A DNA stretch of 64,000 bases from Sva-07 sp963828415. GTDB taxonomy: Bacteria; Actinomycetota; Acidimicrobiia; Acidimicrobiales; Ilumatobacteraceae. Made by a program: the position numbers and the translations under genes. Where the stretch lies: NCBI GenBank assembly GCA_963828415.1, contig CAWHEI010000003.1, positions 124,001-188,000 of the forward strand, read 5' to 3'. The notes below the pieces were generated by a model that did no database searches, had not been told where the DNA came from, and saw only the letters and a program-made list of their open reading frames with translations. This document shows positions 51,936 to 58,873 of this stretch, in pieces; the first letter of the stretch is position 1; every line of letters starts with the position of its first letter.

Positions 51936-52034
51936 GATGAGCGAAGCGACCGGATACGGCGGTTTCGCTCATCGCAACCGGCCCAACCCAACCAGCGATG
52001 AGCGAAGCGACCGGATACGGCGGTTTCGCTCATC
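51936..52034. repeat. Palindrome doublet, family C, locus 3
   Basis: Two identical 38-nt palindromes at 51936-51973 and 51997-52034, starting 61 nt apart, in the orientation of locus 2. They carry GATGAGCGAAG where locus 2 has GATGAGCGAAC, so the two loci are not recent copies of one block. Confidence 0.9.
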
Positions 52035-52089
52035 GCGGGCTTGACGAAGACTGGACTTCAGTGCGTGAATCACGCGCCGATGAAGAGGT

Positions 52090-52182
52090 GTGAAGACGAG
52101 ACTCCTCCACCTGCGCCGCCAGACGTCGTACGCGAGCCCGCTGCTGTTCGTGGCGCTCGCCGTGGCGATGCTGTCGCTGTGA
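52090..52182 (+). CDS. Possible 30-residue membrane peptide
   Basis: A GTG-started frame of 30 codons with a basic N-terminus (KTRLLHLRRQ) and a hydrophobic C-terminal half (LLFVALAVAMLSL). A weak Shine-Dalgarno (GAAGAGG) is just upstream. It lies in the 165-nt gap between a family-C doublet and meaB. No homologue is recognised, and it may be chance. Confidence 0.3.
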   Translation: MKTRLLHLRRQTSYASPLLFVALAVAMLSL

Positions 52183-52199
52183 CCGAGGCCTGAGCCGAC

Positions 52200-53162
52200 T
52201 CAGGCGTCGACGGCTGCGAGCATCTCGTCGGCGGCCGTCCACGGGTCGGTGACCCGTTCGATGACCTCGGCGGTGAGTTCGTCCCACCGTTCCCCCGAAC
52301 AGATCTGGCGCGCCCGGCGCCCGAGGCGCTGCGCCACGATCTCGCGGAGCTCCTCGCCGAGACGGAACTCGCGGCGTTCGCTCAGATCACCGGACTGCTC
52401 GGCGTATGCGCGGTGTGCGAGCACCGCATCCCACAGCGCCGGCACGCCCTCACCGGTCGAGCCGACCGTGGGGATGATCGGTGGCCGCCACGACTCGTGC
52501 GGAAGATCGGACAGGTCGAGCATCTGCATCAGGTCGCGGCTGGTCTCCTCGACGCCCTTGCGGTCGGCCTTGTTGATCACGAACACGTCGGCGATCTCCA
52601 TCAGACCCGCCTTGTTCGCCTGCACGCTGTCGCCCCAGCCCGGATTGACCACCACGACGGTCGTGTCGGCCTTGCCGGCCACCTCGACCTCGACCTGGCC
52701 CACTCCCACCGTCTCGACCAGGATCCACTTGCGGCCGATGGCATCGAGGAGCCGGACCGCCTCGGGTGTGGCGAGCGACAGGCCGCCGAGGTGCCCGCGC
52801 GTGGCCATCGAGCGGATGAAGACGCCCGGGTCGGTGGCGTGGTCCTGCATCCGCACCCGGTCGCCGAGGATCGCCCCGCCGGTGAACGGCGACGACGGAT
52901 CGATCGCGAGCACGGCGATCTCGAGGTCCTGCTTGCGCAGGTGGCCGATGATCGAGCTGGTCAGCGTGCTCTTGCCCGCACCCGGCGCTCCCGTGAGTCC
53001 AACGGTGTAGCCGGCACCGCTGAGCGGGTAGGCGAGCCGACCGATGGTGCGGGCGTCGTCGTCGCCACGCTCGATCAACGACAACAGCCGGGCGAGCGAA
53101 CTCCGATCGCCCGCGAGCGCTGCCTCGAACAGTTCCGGCGCGGGGAGTTGACGGCGGCTCAC
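52200..53162 (-). CDS. meaB: MeaB/ArgK-type GTPase, methylmalonyl-CoA mutase chaperone
   Basis: G3E-family GTPase of 320 residues that protects and reloads B12-dependent methylmalonyl-CoA mutase. Walker A GAPGAGKST is at about residues 56-64, the G2 to G3 region DPSSPFTGGAILGDRVRM near 89, VETVGVGQVEVEV near 147 and the NKAD base motif near 200. The C-terminus matches the dimer arm. No mutase gene is in the window. The GTG at 53162 lies 10 nt after the stop of the nfu gene, so both are probably in one transcript. Confidence 0.93.
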   Translation of the reverse strand: MSRRQLPAPELFEAALAGDRSSLARLLSLIERGDDDARTIGRLAYPLSGAGYTVGLTGAPGAGKSTLTSSIIGHLRKQDLEIAVLAIDPSSPFTGGAILGDRVRMQDHATDPGVFIRSMATRGHLGGLSLATPEAVRLLDAIGRKWILVETVGVGQVEVEVAGKADTTVVVVNPGWGDSVQANKAGLMEIADVFVINKADRKGVEETSRDLMQMLDLSDLPHESWRPPIIPTVGSTGEGVPALWDAVLAHRAYAEQSGDLSERREFRLGEELREIVAQRLGRRARQICSGERWDELTAEVIERVTDPWTAADEMLAAVDA

Positions 53163-53172
53163 GCGGTGACCC

Positions 53173-53427
53173 TCACGCTGCCTCGTCGGCGGCGACATTG
53201 ATGACGGCGGTGACCCCGTCGACACGGTCACGCATGATGCGTTCGACACCTGCCTTGAGGGTCTGGTTCGACGACGGACAGCCGACGCAGGCCCCGATCA
53301 GCTCGACCGACACCAGCCCCGTGACCTCGTCGACATCACGCAACACGATGTCGCCACCGTCGGCTTGGAGCGCCGGACGGATGACCTCGATGGTTGCTTC
53401 GACCTGTTCGCGCATGACGACGACCAT
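53173..53427 (-). CDS. NifU-like (Nfu) iron-sulfur scaffold
   Basis: An 84-residue protein made only of the Nfu domain, which carries or delivers iron-sulfur clusters. The core RPALQADGGDIVLRDV and the cluster-binding CVGCPSSNQTLKAGVE (CxxC) are clear. An ATG four codons further in is also possible as start. It lies upstream of meaB on the same strand and diverges from a small membrane protein gene. Confidence 0.92.
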   Translation of the reverse strand: MVVVMREQVEATIEVIRPALQADGGDIVLRDVDEVTGLVSVELIGACVGCPSSNQTLKAGVERIMRDRVDGVTAVINVAADEAA

Positions 53428-53444
53428 TCAATCAGCCCAGCCCG

Positions 53445-53450
53445 TACGAT
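53445..53450 (+). promoter_or_regulatory. -10-like box TACGAT for the small membrane protein
   Basis: The box ends 8 nt before GTG 53459. The start codons of this gene and nfu are 31 nt apart. Confidence 0.5.
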
Positions 53451-53458
53451 CCCCAGGT

Positions 53459-53641
53459 GTGAAGGCACTGTCGGCAGCGAGCGCCGTGCTGTTGGCCCAT
53501 CAGGGCGGCTGGGACGAAGTGCTGCTGATCGGTGGCCCGATCCTGCTGATCATGGGGCTGCTGTGGCTGGCCAAACGTCGTGTCGATCACGCCGCCTCCC
53601 TCCACGGCCCCGGCGGCGCGCCCTCCGACTCCCCCGACTGA
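53459..53641 (+). CDS. Small membrane protein, 60 residues
   Basis: A single hydrophobic helix (about residues 20-37: VLLIGGPILLIMGLLWLAKRR) follows a short N-terminal part with AHQGGWDE, and ends in a hydrophilic Ser/Pro tail. The strong leaderless box and good frame support it as a gene. No function is recognised. Confidence 0.6.
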   Translation: MKALSAASAVLLAHQGGWDEVLLIGGPILLIMGLLWLAKRRVDHAASLHGPGGAPSDSPD

Positions 53642-53661
53642 CCTCAACCAGTCACCCGCAA

Positions 53662-53719
53662 CCACGTTTGCGTTGCATTCTCCGTGGGCCGGTCCGCCGA
53701 AATCGTCACGCAAACGTGG
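53662..53719. repeat. Decayed family-E palindrome overlapping a family-A-like stem
   Basis: Outer arms CCACGTTTGCGT (53662-53673) and ACGCAAACGTGG (53708-53719) pair over 12 bp; the inner part is a degraded version of the palindrome at 38966. A second stem CCGAAATC/GATTTCGG (53697-53704 with 53719-53726) would exclude it. It sits between convergent genes. Confidence 0.75.
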
Positions 53720-53733
53720 ATTTCGGGAGTCGG

Positions 53734-55032
53734 TCAGCGTCGTTCGATGTGGGCCCCGACGGCGGCGAGTCGACCAACGAGGTCGTCGTAGCCGCGGTCG
53801 ATGTGATGGATTCCGGTGATCTCGGTCTCGCCCTCCGCAGCCAACCCGGCAACGACCATCGCGGCGCCCGCTCGAATGTCGTGCGCACGCACCGGTGCGC
53901 CCGACAACCTCGGCACGCCACGCACGACCGCATGATGGCCGCTCGTGCGGACGTCGGCACCGAGTCGCTGGAGTTCCTCGACGTACCGGAACCGGCCGGG
54001 GTACAGGTTCTCGGTGACGATGCCGACGCCGTCGGCGACCGCCAGCATGGTGATGATCAGCGGCTTGTAGTCGGTCGCAATGCCCGGGTACGGCAGCGTG
54101 GCGACGTCGATCGAGCGGAGCTGCTCGGGCGCGACGACATGGAGGCGTTCGCCGCTGCGGTCCGAGATCGTCGACACCTCGAGACCCATGTCTGCAAAGC
54201 GGTCGAGCAGCATCGTCATGTGCTCGGCACGGGCGCCCACCACGTCGAGTTCGCCACCGGCCACTGCAACGGCGGCCAGATAGGTCGCCGCCTGGATCCG
54301 GTCGGGCACCGTGTGATGGCTCACCGCCCGCAGGGTTCCCGGTTCCACTCCATCGATCACCAGCCGCGACGTGCCGACACCCGAGATCTGTGCGCCCATC
54401 GCAACCAGGAACTCGCACAGATCGATGATCTCCGGCTCGCGTGCTGCGTTGTCGATCGTCGTGCGTCCGTCGGCGAGCACGGCCGCAGTCAGCAGGTTCT
54501 CGGTGGCACCGACGCTCGGAAAGTCGAAGGTGATGTCGGCGCCGTGGAGGCGTGTGGCGAACGCCTCGAGGTAGCCGTGGCTGAACTTGAACGTCGCGCC
54601 CATCGCTTCGAGCCCGGCCACGTGCATGTCGATCGGGCGAGCGCCGAAGTCGTCACCGCCCGGCATCGACAGGCGAATGTGTCCGCATCGAGCGAGTAGC
54701 GGCCCGAGCACATTGATCGACGCTCGAATTCGCTCGACCAGTTCGTACGGTGCGATCGGTGTGAGATCGCCCGTGTCGGTCACCAGCAGTCGGTCGGGCG
54801 ACGGGCGTTGGATCTCGACGCCGATCGCCTCGAGCAGGTCGCCCATGATCGTGACGTCGGCGATCGCGGGCACGTTCGTGATCTCGAACGTGCCATCGCA
54901 CAGCAGGGTCGCCGCCATCAGTTTCAGCACGGAGTTCTTCGCCCCCGGCACGACGACCGTGCCCGACAGCGGCCCGTTGCCGCGCACGGCGATCACGGGC
55001 GCGTCGGCGTTCGGCTCGAGGTTCTCGATCAT
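53734..55032 (-). CDS. murA: UDP-N-acetylglucosamine 1-carboxyvinyltransferase, Asp-type
   Basis: First committed step of peptidoglycan synthesis, adding enolpyruvate to UDP-GlcNAc; 432 residues. The start GPLSGTVVVPGAKNSVLKLM is typical. The active-site loop reads SMPGGDDFGARP: Asp127 takes the place of the usual Cys (PGGC in E. coli, Cys115). The same change occurs in mycobacterial MurA and makes it insensitive to fosfomycin. The remaining loop residues and the Arg in GARPIDMH are kept. ATG 55032 lies only 22 nt from the divergent MFS gene. Confidence 0.95.
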   Translation of the reverse strand: MIENLEPNADAPVIAVRGNGPLSGTVVVPGAKNSVLKLMAATLLCDGTFEITNVPAIADVTIMGDLLEAIGVEIQRPSPDRLLVTDTGDLTPIAPYELVERIRASINVLGPLLARCGHIRLSMPGGDDFGARPIDMHVAGLEAMGATFKFSHGYLEAFATRLHGADITFDFPSVGATENLLTAAVLADGRTTIDNAAREPEIIDLCEFLVAMGAQISGVGTSRLVIDGVEPGTLRAVSHHTVPDRIQAATYLAAVAVAGGELDVVGARAEHMTMLLDRFADMGLEVSTISDRSGERLHVVAPEQLRSIDVATLPYPGIATDYKPLIITMLAVADGVGIVTENLYPGRFRYVEELQRLGADVRTSGHHAVVRGVPRLSGAPVRAHDIRAGAAMVVAGLAAEGETEITGIHHIDRGYDDLVGRLAAVGAHIERR

Positions 55033-55054
55033 GGCCCACCAGTATGCTCGGCTC
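55033..55054. promoter_or_regulatory. Overlapping divergent promoters, murA and MFS gene
   Basis: Only 22 nt separate ATG 55032 and GTG 55055. The plus box TATGCT (55043-55048) is 6 nt before GTG. The minus strand has CATACT or TACTGG over the same bases, so the two -10 regions overlap. Confidence 0.55.
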
Positions 55055-56647
55055 GTGGAGTCAGGCGGGCGCATCCTGATTCGCCGCTGGCCCGACACCG
55101 CTGAGCAGCGAGAACTGCTGCTCACACCGCGCGACGACCTTGTTCTCGAGGAGCCGGAGCCAACGGCGGTCGGGACGGATCAACCCGAGCGTTTCCGGCA
55201 GGCTGACGGTCCGTTCACGGTCTACGAACGCACCGTGGTGGCCGATCCCGACGAACAGCAACTGGTGGAGACCACGAGGTGGGCGGTGACCATTCCGTGG
55301 TTCGCCTGGCTGTTTCGCTGGCCGGTCAAACGAGTCATCGCCCGCGACGGGTCGTATCGCAGCTGGTGGGCACCGCCCGACCGGCTCGACGCAACCCAGC
55401 TCCTCGTCGTGGGGCTCCTCGCCGCCGCGTCGATGAGCGCAGCATTCGTGAACACGTTGTTCACGCAGACGGTCAACTTCGCCGCGGACGACTTCGGCAT
55501 CAGCGACACCGGCATCGGGATCTCGGGTGCGATCGTCCGTGCGGGCATCCTGATCGCACTCCCTGCGGCGGTGATCGCCGACCGGATCGGCCGCCGCCGC
55601 GTGATCGTGGCGGTCGCCTGGCTCGGACCACTGCTGTCGCTCCTCGGTGCGTTCGCTCCCAGCTTCGTGGTGCTCGTCATCTCCCAGACGCTCGCCCGCC
55701 CGATGGGAATCGCACTCGCAGTACTCGTCGGCGTCGTCGCCTCGGAGGAGATGCCACGCAACAGTCGCGCCTATGCCGTGAGCATCCTCGCGATGGCAGC
55801 CGGCTTCGGCGCTGGTGTGGCGGTGCTGTCGCTGCGGTTCGCCGACATCGGCGAGAGCGGGTGGCGGTACGTGTACCTGGTCTCGGCCGTGTGGTGCATC
55901 GTGGCGCTCGACCTCACCCGTCGCCTCCCGGAAACGCGCCGGTTCGCCATCGCCCACGTCGAGCGAACCACCCGAGCGCCACGCGTCAACCTTCGACGGT
56001 TGGCGCTGATCGCGTCGGTCGCCTTCATCGGCAACATCTTCATCGCTCCGGCCAGCTTCTTTCAGAATCGTTACCTCGCCGACGTGCGCGACTTCTCCGG
56101 CGGCATGATCGGCGTGTTCTCGATCGCGGTCGGCACGCCCGCGAGCATCGGGCTGATCCTCGGCGGCCGTGTGGCCGACACCAGCGGTCGCCGCCGACTG
56201 ATCGCGTTCACGTTGCCACTCGGAACCGCGGCGATCGTGGCTGCATTCGCCGTTGGAGGTCCACCGTTGTGGATGTTCTCGCTGGTCGGTGGCATCCTGT
56301 CGAGCGCGGCCTATCCAGCGCTCGTCGTGTACCGAACCGAGCTGTTCCCGACGGGCAACCGCAGCCGGGCCGCCGGGCTGATCACTGCTGCAGCACTCTT
56401 CGGCGGTATCGGCGGCCTGCTCGCCACCGGCTGGCTCCTCGACGCCGGCTGGTCGTACGGGCAGGTGATGGGCGTGCTCGGCCTGTGTCAACTGGCCGTG
56501 GCGGTGATCGTGGTCGCCGCGTATCCCGAAACCGCGCACCTCGAACTCGAGGCGCTCAACCCCGAGGACACTCCGATCGACCTGCACCACCTCGACGCGA
56601 GCGGCGACGGGGGGCACGGGCGAATCGACCCCTCGAACACGGGGTGA
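55055..56647 (+). CDS. MFS transporter with an N-terminal cytoplasmic domain
   Basis: A 530-residue transporter. About 110 residues precede the first membrane helix, rich in charged residues and including a short hydrophobic patch (WFAWLFRWPVKRVI); I do not recognise this part. The MFS domain follows with motif A (AAVIADRIGRRRVIV) and its second-half counterpart (GRVADTSGRRRLIAF). Sugar-porter-like PETR and PET endings (RRLPETRR, YPETAHLELE) are present. The start is set by the TATGCT box. It diverges from murA. Confidence 0.82.
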   Translation: MESGGRILIRRWPDTAEQRELLLTPRDDLVLEEPEPTAVGTDQPERFRQADGPFTVYERTVVADPDEQQLVETTRWAVTIPWFAWLFRWPVKRVIARDGSYRSWWAPPDRLDATQLLVVGLLAAASMSAAFVNTLFTQTVNFAADDFGISDTGIGISGAIVRAGILIALPAAVIADRIGRRRVIVAVAWLGPLLSLLGAFAPSFVVLVISQTLARPMGIALAVLVGVVASEEMPRNSRAYAVSILAMAAGFGAGVAVLSLRFADIGESGWRYVYLVSAVWCIVALDLTRRLPETRRFAIAHVERTTRAPRVNLRRLALIASVAFIGNIFIAPASFFQNRYLADVRDFSGGMIGVFSIAVGTPASIGLILGGRVADTSGRRRLIAFTLPLGTAAIVAAFAVGGPPLWMFSLVGGILSSAAYPALVVYRTELFPTGNRSRAAGLITAAALFGGIGGLLATGWLLDAGWSYGQVMGVLGLCQLAVAVIVVAAYPETAHLELEALNPEDTPIDLHHLDASGDGGHGRIDPSNTG

Positions 56648-56649
56648 CC

Positions 56650-57222
56650 TCAGTTCAAGCGACGCACGAAGTCCGCAACGGTGGCGGCGATCACATCGTC
56701 GGCACCCTTCAGGTCGTGACGGCCACCTTCGATCCACACGTGTTCGACCGGAGCCGGAATGGTTGCCGTCCACTCGGTCAACTCGTCGGGCGAACCGAAG
56801 GGATCTCTGGTTCCCGAGATGAACACGCACGGCACACGGATGTTCGACAGGTGCTCGATGCGCAGATTCTCGGGCTTGCCGGGCGGATGCAGCGGGTAGC
56901 AGATCAGGATCAGCCCGGCGAGCCGGGCCACCGGCCCCCCATTGTCGACGTCGGCGGCGACCATCGAGGCGATCCGACCCCCCATCGACCGACCGCCCAT
57001 CACGACGGGCCCACGACGGCGCCGCACGGACAGGAGATCATCACGGATCGCTTCCATCAGCTTCGGCGCCCGATCCGGGGCCCGCCGCCCTTGCTTGCGG
57101 TACGGGAAATCGAGCCGCTCGACCGACGCCGCAGCCCCCAGTCGCTGTTCGATGGCGACCAGACTCGGCTGCGTGCGGTCGGACCCGGCGCCGGGATACA
57201 ACAGCACCGTCGGCTTGGCCAT
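56650..57222 (-). CDS. Alpha/beta-hydrolase (KANL3/Tex30-like)
   Basis: A 190-residue alpha/beta-hydrolase. It starts VLLYPGAGSDRTQ, carries the nucleophile elbow GGRSMGGRIAS (Ser in GRSMG), and has Asp in ISGTRDPFGSP and His in EGGRHDLK as acid and base. The frame matches the small KANL3/Tex30 group or dienelactone hydrolases. The substrate is unknown. Its stop is 2 nt from the convergent MFS stop; upstream, the DnaJ-like gene ends 20 nt away on the same strand. Confidence 0.85.
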   Translation of the reverse strand: MAKPTVLLYPGAGSDRTQPSLVAIEQRLGAAASVERLDFPYRKQGRRAPDRAPKLMEAIRDDLLSVRRRRGPVVMGGRSMGGRIASMVAADVDNGGPVARLAGLILICYPLHPPGKPENLRIEHLSNIRVPCVFISGTRDPFGSPDELTEWTATIPAPVEHVWIEGGRHDLKGADDVIAATVADFVRRLN

Positions 57223-57241
57223 CAGCTCGCTGCTCGCTGAC

Positions 57242-57946
57242 TCATTCGGGAGCGGCGCTCAACACCCGCCGCGCCTCGGCCAGGTCGCTCATCGCCTTCG
57301 CGGCGTCGACGCTGTCGCCACCGTGGTCCGGGTGAACGTCGCGCATCCGCTCGCGGAACTTCGCCATCACGTCACGCTTGGACGGGGTCTTGCCGCCCAC
57401 TTCGAATCCCAGCACCCCCAGCGCCCAGGCACGCGGATCGGCAAGTGCTTCGAGCGCCAGGGTCTGTGAGCCTGCCAGGTAGGAGATCATCGCGGGGCCG
57501 ATCGGGCCACGCCATCTCGCCGCCTTCTGCAACACGGGCACGATCTGGCGGCGGTGCTCGGGAGCGAACCGCTCGACGGCATAGATCGCACCAAGGACCT
57601 GCGACAGGTCGGTGCCGACCGAGCGGAAGTCGAAGGAGATGTCGTCACCGTTGCCGAGCATGCGATGGTGGCTCTTGGCCAGACCGTGGCGATCGACCTG
57701 GAAGCGGTGACGCAGTCGCGGCTGCACGATGCGATCGCCGCGCTCGACCGAGCTGAGCAGTCGATGAACGTCGGTGACCAGGTCGTCGTCGACTCCATAG
57801 AGGTACTCGGCAACGATTGCTCCGAGCAGGAGTCCACCGAAGCCTGGCGCCGGATCGACGGGGAGGACCAGGTGCCCGAGGGCGAGCCGACGCGTCGGCT
57901 GAGCGGGCCGGGTGTGCCAGATCTCGATCTCGGCGAGCAGCACCAC
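57242..57946 (-). CDS. Protein with a C-terminal J-domain
   Basis: A 234-residue protein. The N-terminal 160 residues form an unrecognised domain with patches of hydrophobic residues (GGLLLGAIVAEYLYG). The last 70 residues contain a J-domain-like end with the HPDHGG form of the HPD motif and a helix III; the motif is required for DnaK contact. It may be a dedicated co-chaperone. It lies 2 nt after the duplicated-repeat protein gene, so both are co-translated. Confidence 0.7.
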   Translation of the reverse strand: MVLLAEIEIWHTRPAQPTRRLALGHLVLPVDPAPGFGGLLLGAIVAEYLYGVDDDLVTDVHRLLSSVERGDRIVQPRLRHRFQVDRHGLAKSHHRMLGNGDDISFDFRSVGTDLSQVLGAIYAVERFAPEHRRQIVPVLQKAARWRGPIGPAMISYLAGSQTLALEALADPRAWALGVLGFEVGGKTPSKRDVMAKFRERMRDVHPDHGGDSVDAAKAMSDLAEARRVLSAAPE

Positions 57947-57948
57947 GG

Positions 57949-58743
57949 TCAGACGTACGGTCGCAGCAACGAACGGAGTTCCTGCGCGGCGCCGATGATG
58001 TCGGACTCGGAGGTGTCACCCGGTGAACCCGTCGCAGCGTCGTGATCGATCAACCCGACGATGGCGTCCACACCGGAGACAGCGCCTGCCCATGGTCGCT
58101 GCGCCATGCCGTACGGCGGCGTCTTGGCGTCGACGAGCGGGGCGAGGGCGATCAGGTCGGTGCGCGCACCGGCATCCATCGGGTCCTTCGCCAAGCGGTC
58201 GGCGGCGAGGAACATCGTGCTGAGGGCTCCCTCGGGCGCGGCGACGGCGTCGTCACCGCCGTCGCCGAGTAGTTCACCCGCTTCGATTGCGTCGAGCAGG
58301 TCGTCGACAGCGTGTTCGGCGTCGGACGCGACGACGACCGTGGTGCCATCCCAGCGGTGAGGCACCTCTGACGCGATCAGCGCGTCGGTCAACACGGCCC
58401 GGTCGGCATCCGTCCACTCGTCGAGGCCGAACTCGGTCGACTCGGCGTCGTCGTCGAGCGCGATCGGGAACGGTCCGAGGACCTTCTCGAGTTCGTCGAA
58501 CAGGGCATCGACAGCAGCCTCGACCACCTCGGGCACGACCAGCTCGTCGCCGTCCCACGCGTGAGGGATCTCGGCCTCGGCCAGCGCTTCGGAAAGCTCC
58601 GCTCGTTGGTCGAAGTTCCACGCAGACACGTCGTAGTGGACCTTGACGACGTCGGGGTCGTTCGGATCGAAGTCGATCGGTTCGCCGGATGCCGCGCGGT
58701 CTTGCTGCGCTTCGTCACCGGACTGTTTGTTGACGAATGCCAC
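57949..58743 (-). CDS. Unknown protein with two internal repeats
   Basis: A soluble acidic protein of 264 residues. Residues 42-90 and 110-159 are clear repeats of one unit: each has an Asp/Arg start, AL, I/VPH-x-WDG, a VV strand, and a helix with VD-x-L. The last 100 residues are different. I recognise no family with certainty. A palindrome at 58790 lies between this gene and glpX, which runs the other way. Confidence 0.7.
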   Translation of the reverse strand: MAFVNKQSGDEAQQDRAASGEPIDFDPNDPDVVKVHYDVSAWNFDQRAELSEALAEAEIPHAWDGDELVVPEVVEAAVDALFDELEKVLGPFPIALDDDAESTEFGLDEWTDADRAVLTDALIASEVPHRWDGTTVVVASDAEHAVDDLLDAIEAGELLGDGGDDAVAAPEGALSTMFLAADRLAKDPMDAGARTDLIALAPLVDAKTPPYGMAQRPWAGAVSGVDAIVGLIDHDAATGSPGDTSESDIIGAAQELRSLLRPYV

Positions 58744-58789
58744 GGCAGAACGCTACCGGCACCCGCGACCCACCCGAAGTCGTGCGCCA

Positions 58790-58818
58790 GGTTCCCGCAG
58801 CCCAGGTCTGCGGGAACC
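58790..58818. repeat. Palindrome family D, third copy, between divergent genes
   Basis: GGTTCCCGCAG and CTGCGGGAACC pair over 11 bp around a 7-nt loop. Unlike the pair at 30095, it lies upstream of both neighbours, so it is not a terminator here. Confidence 0.8.
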
Positions 58819-58861
58819 AGCCGGCACGTGACGGCATATGACACCCCGAGACGCCAGCAAG

Positions 58862-58867
58862 TACCGT
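58862..58867 (+). promoter_or_regulatory. -10-like box TACCGT for glpX
   Basis: The box ends 6 nt before ATG 58874, so the transcript would start at the start codon. Confidence 0.55.
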
Positions 58868-58873
58868 GAGGTC

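Noticed and set aside
21446..52034. Family-C doublets as CRISPR repeats
   Set aside because: Only two units per locus, near-identical spacers between loci, no leader and no cas genes.
55061..56830. Minus-strand frame of 589 codons opposite the second MFS gene
   Set aside because: Antisense shadow; the plus strand has MFS motifs and a leaderless promoter.
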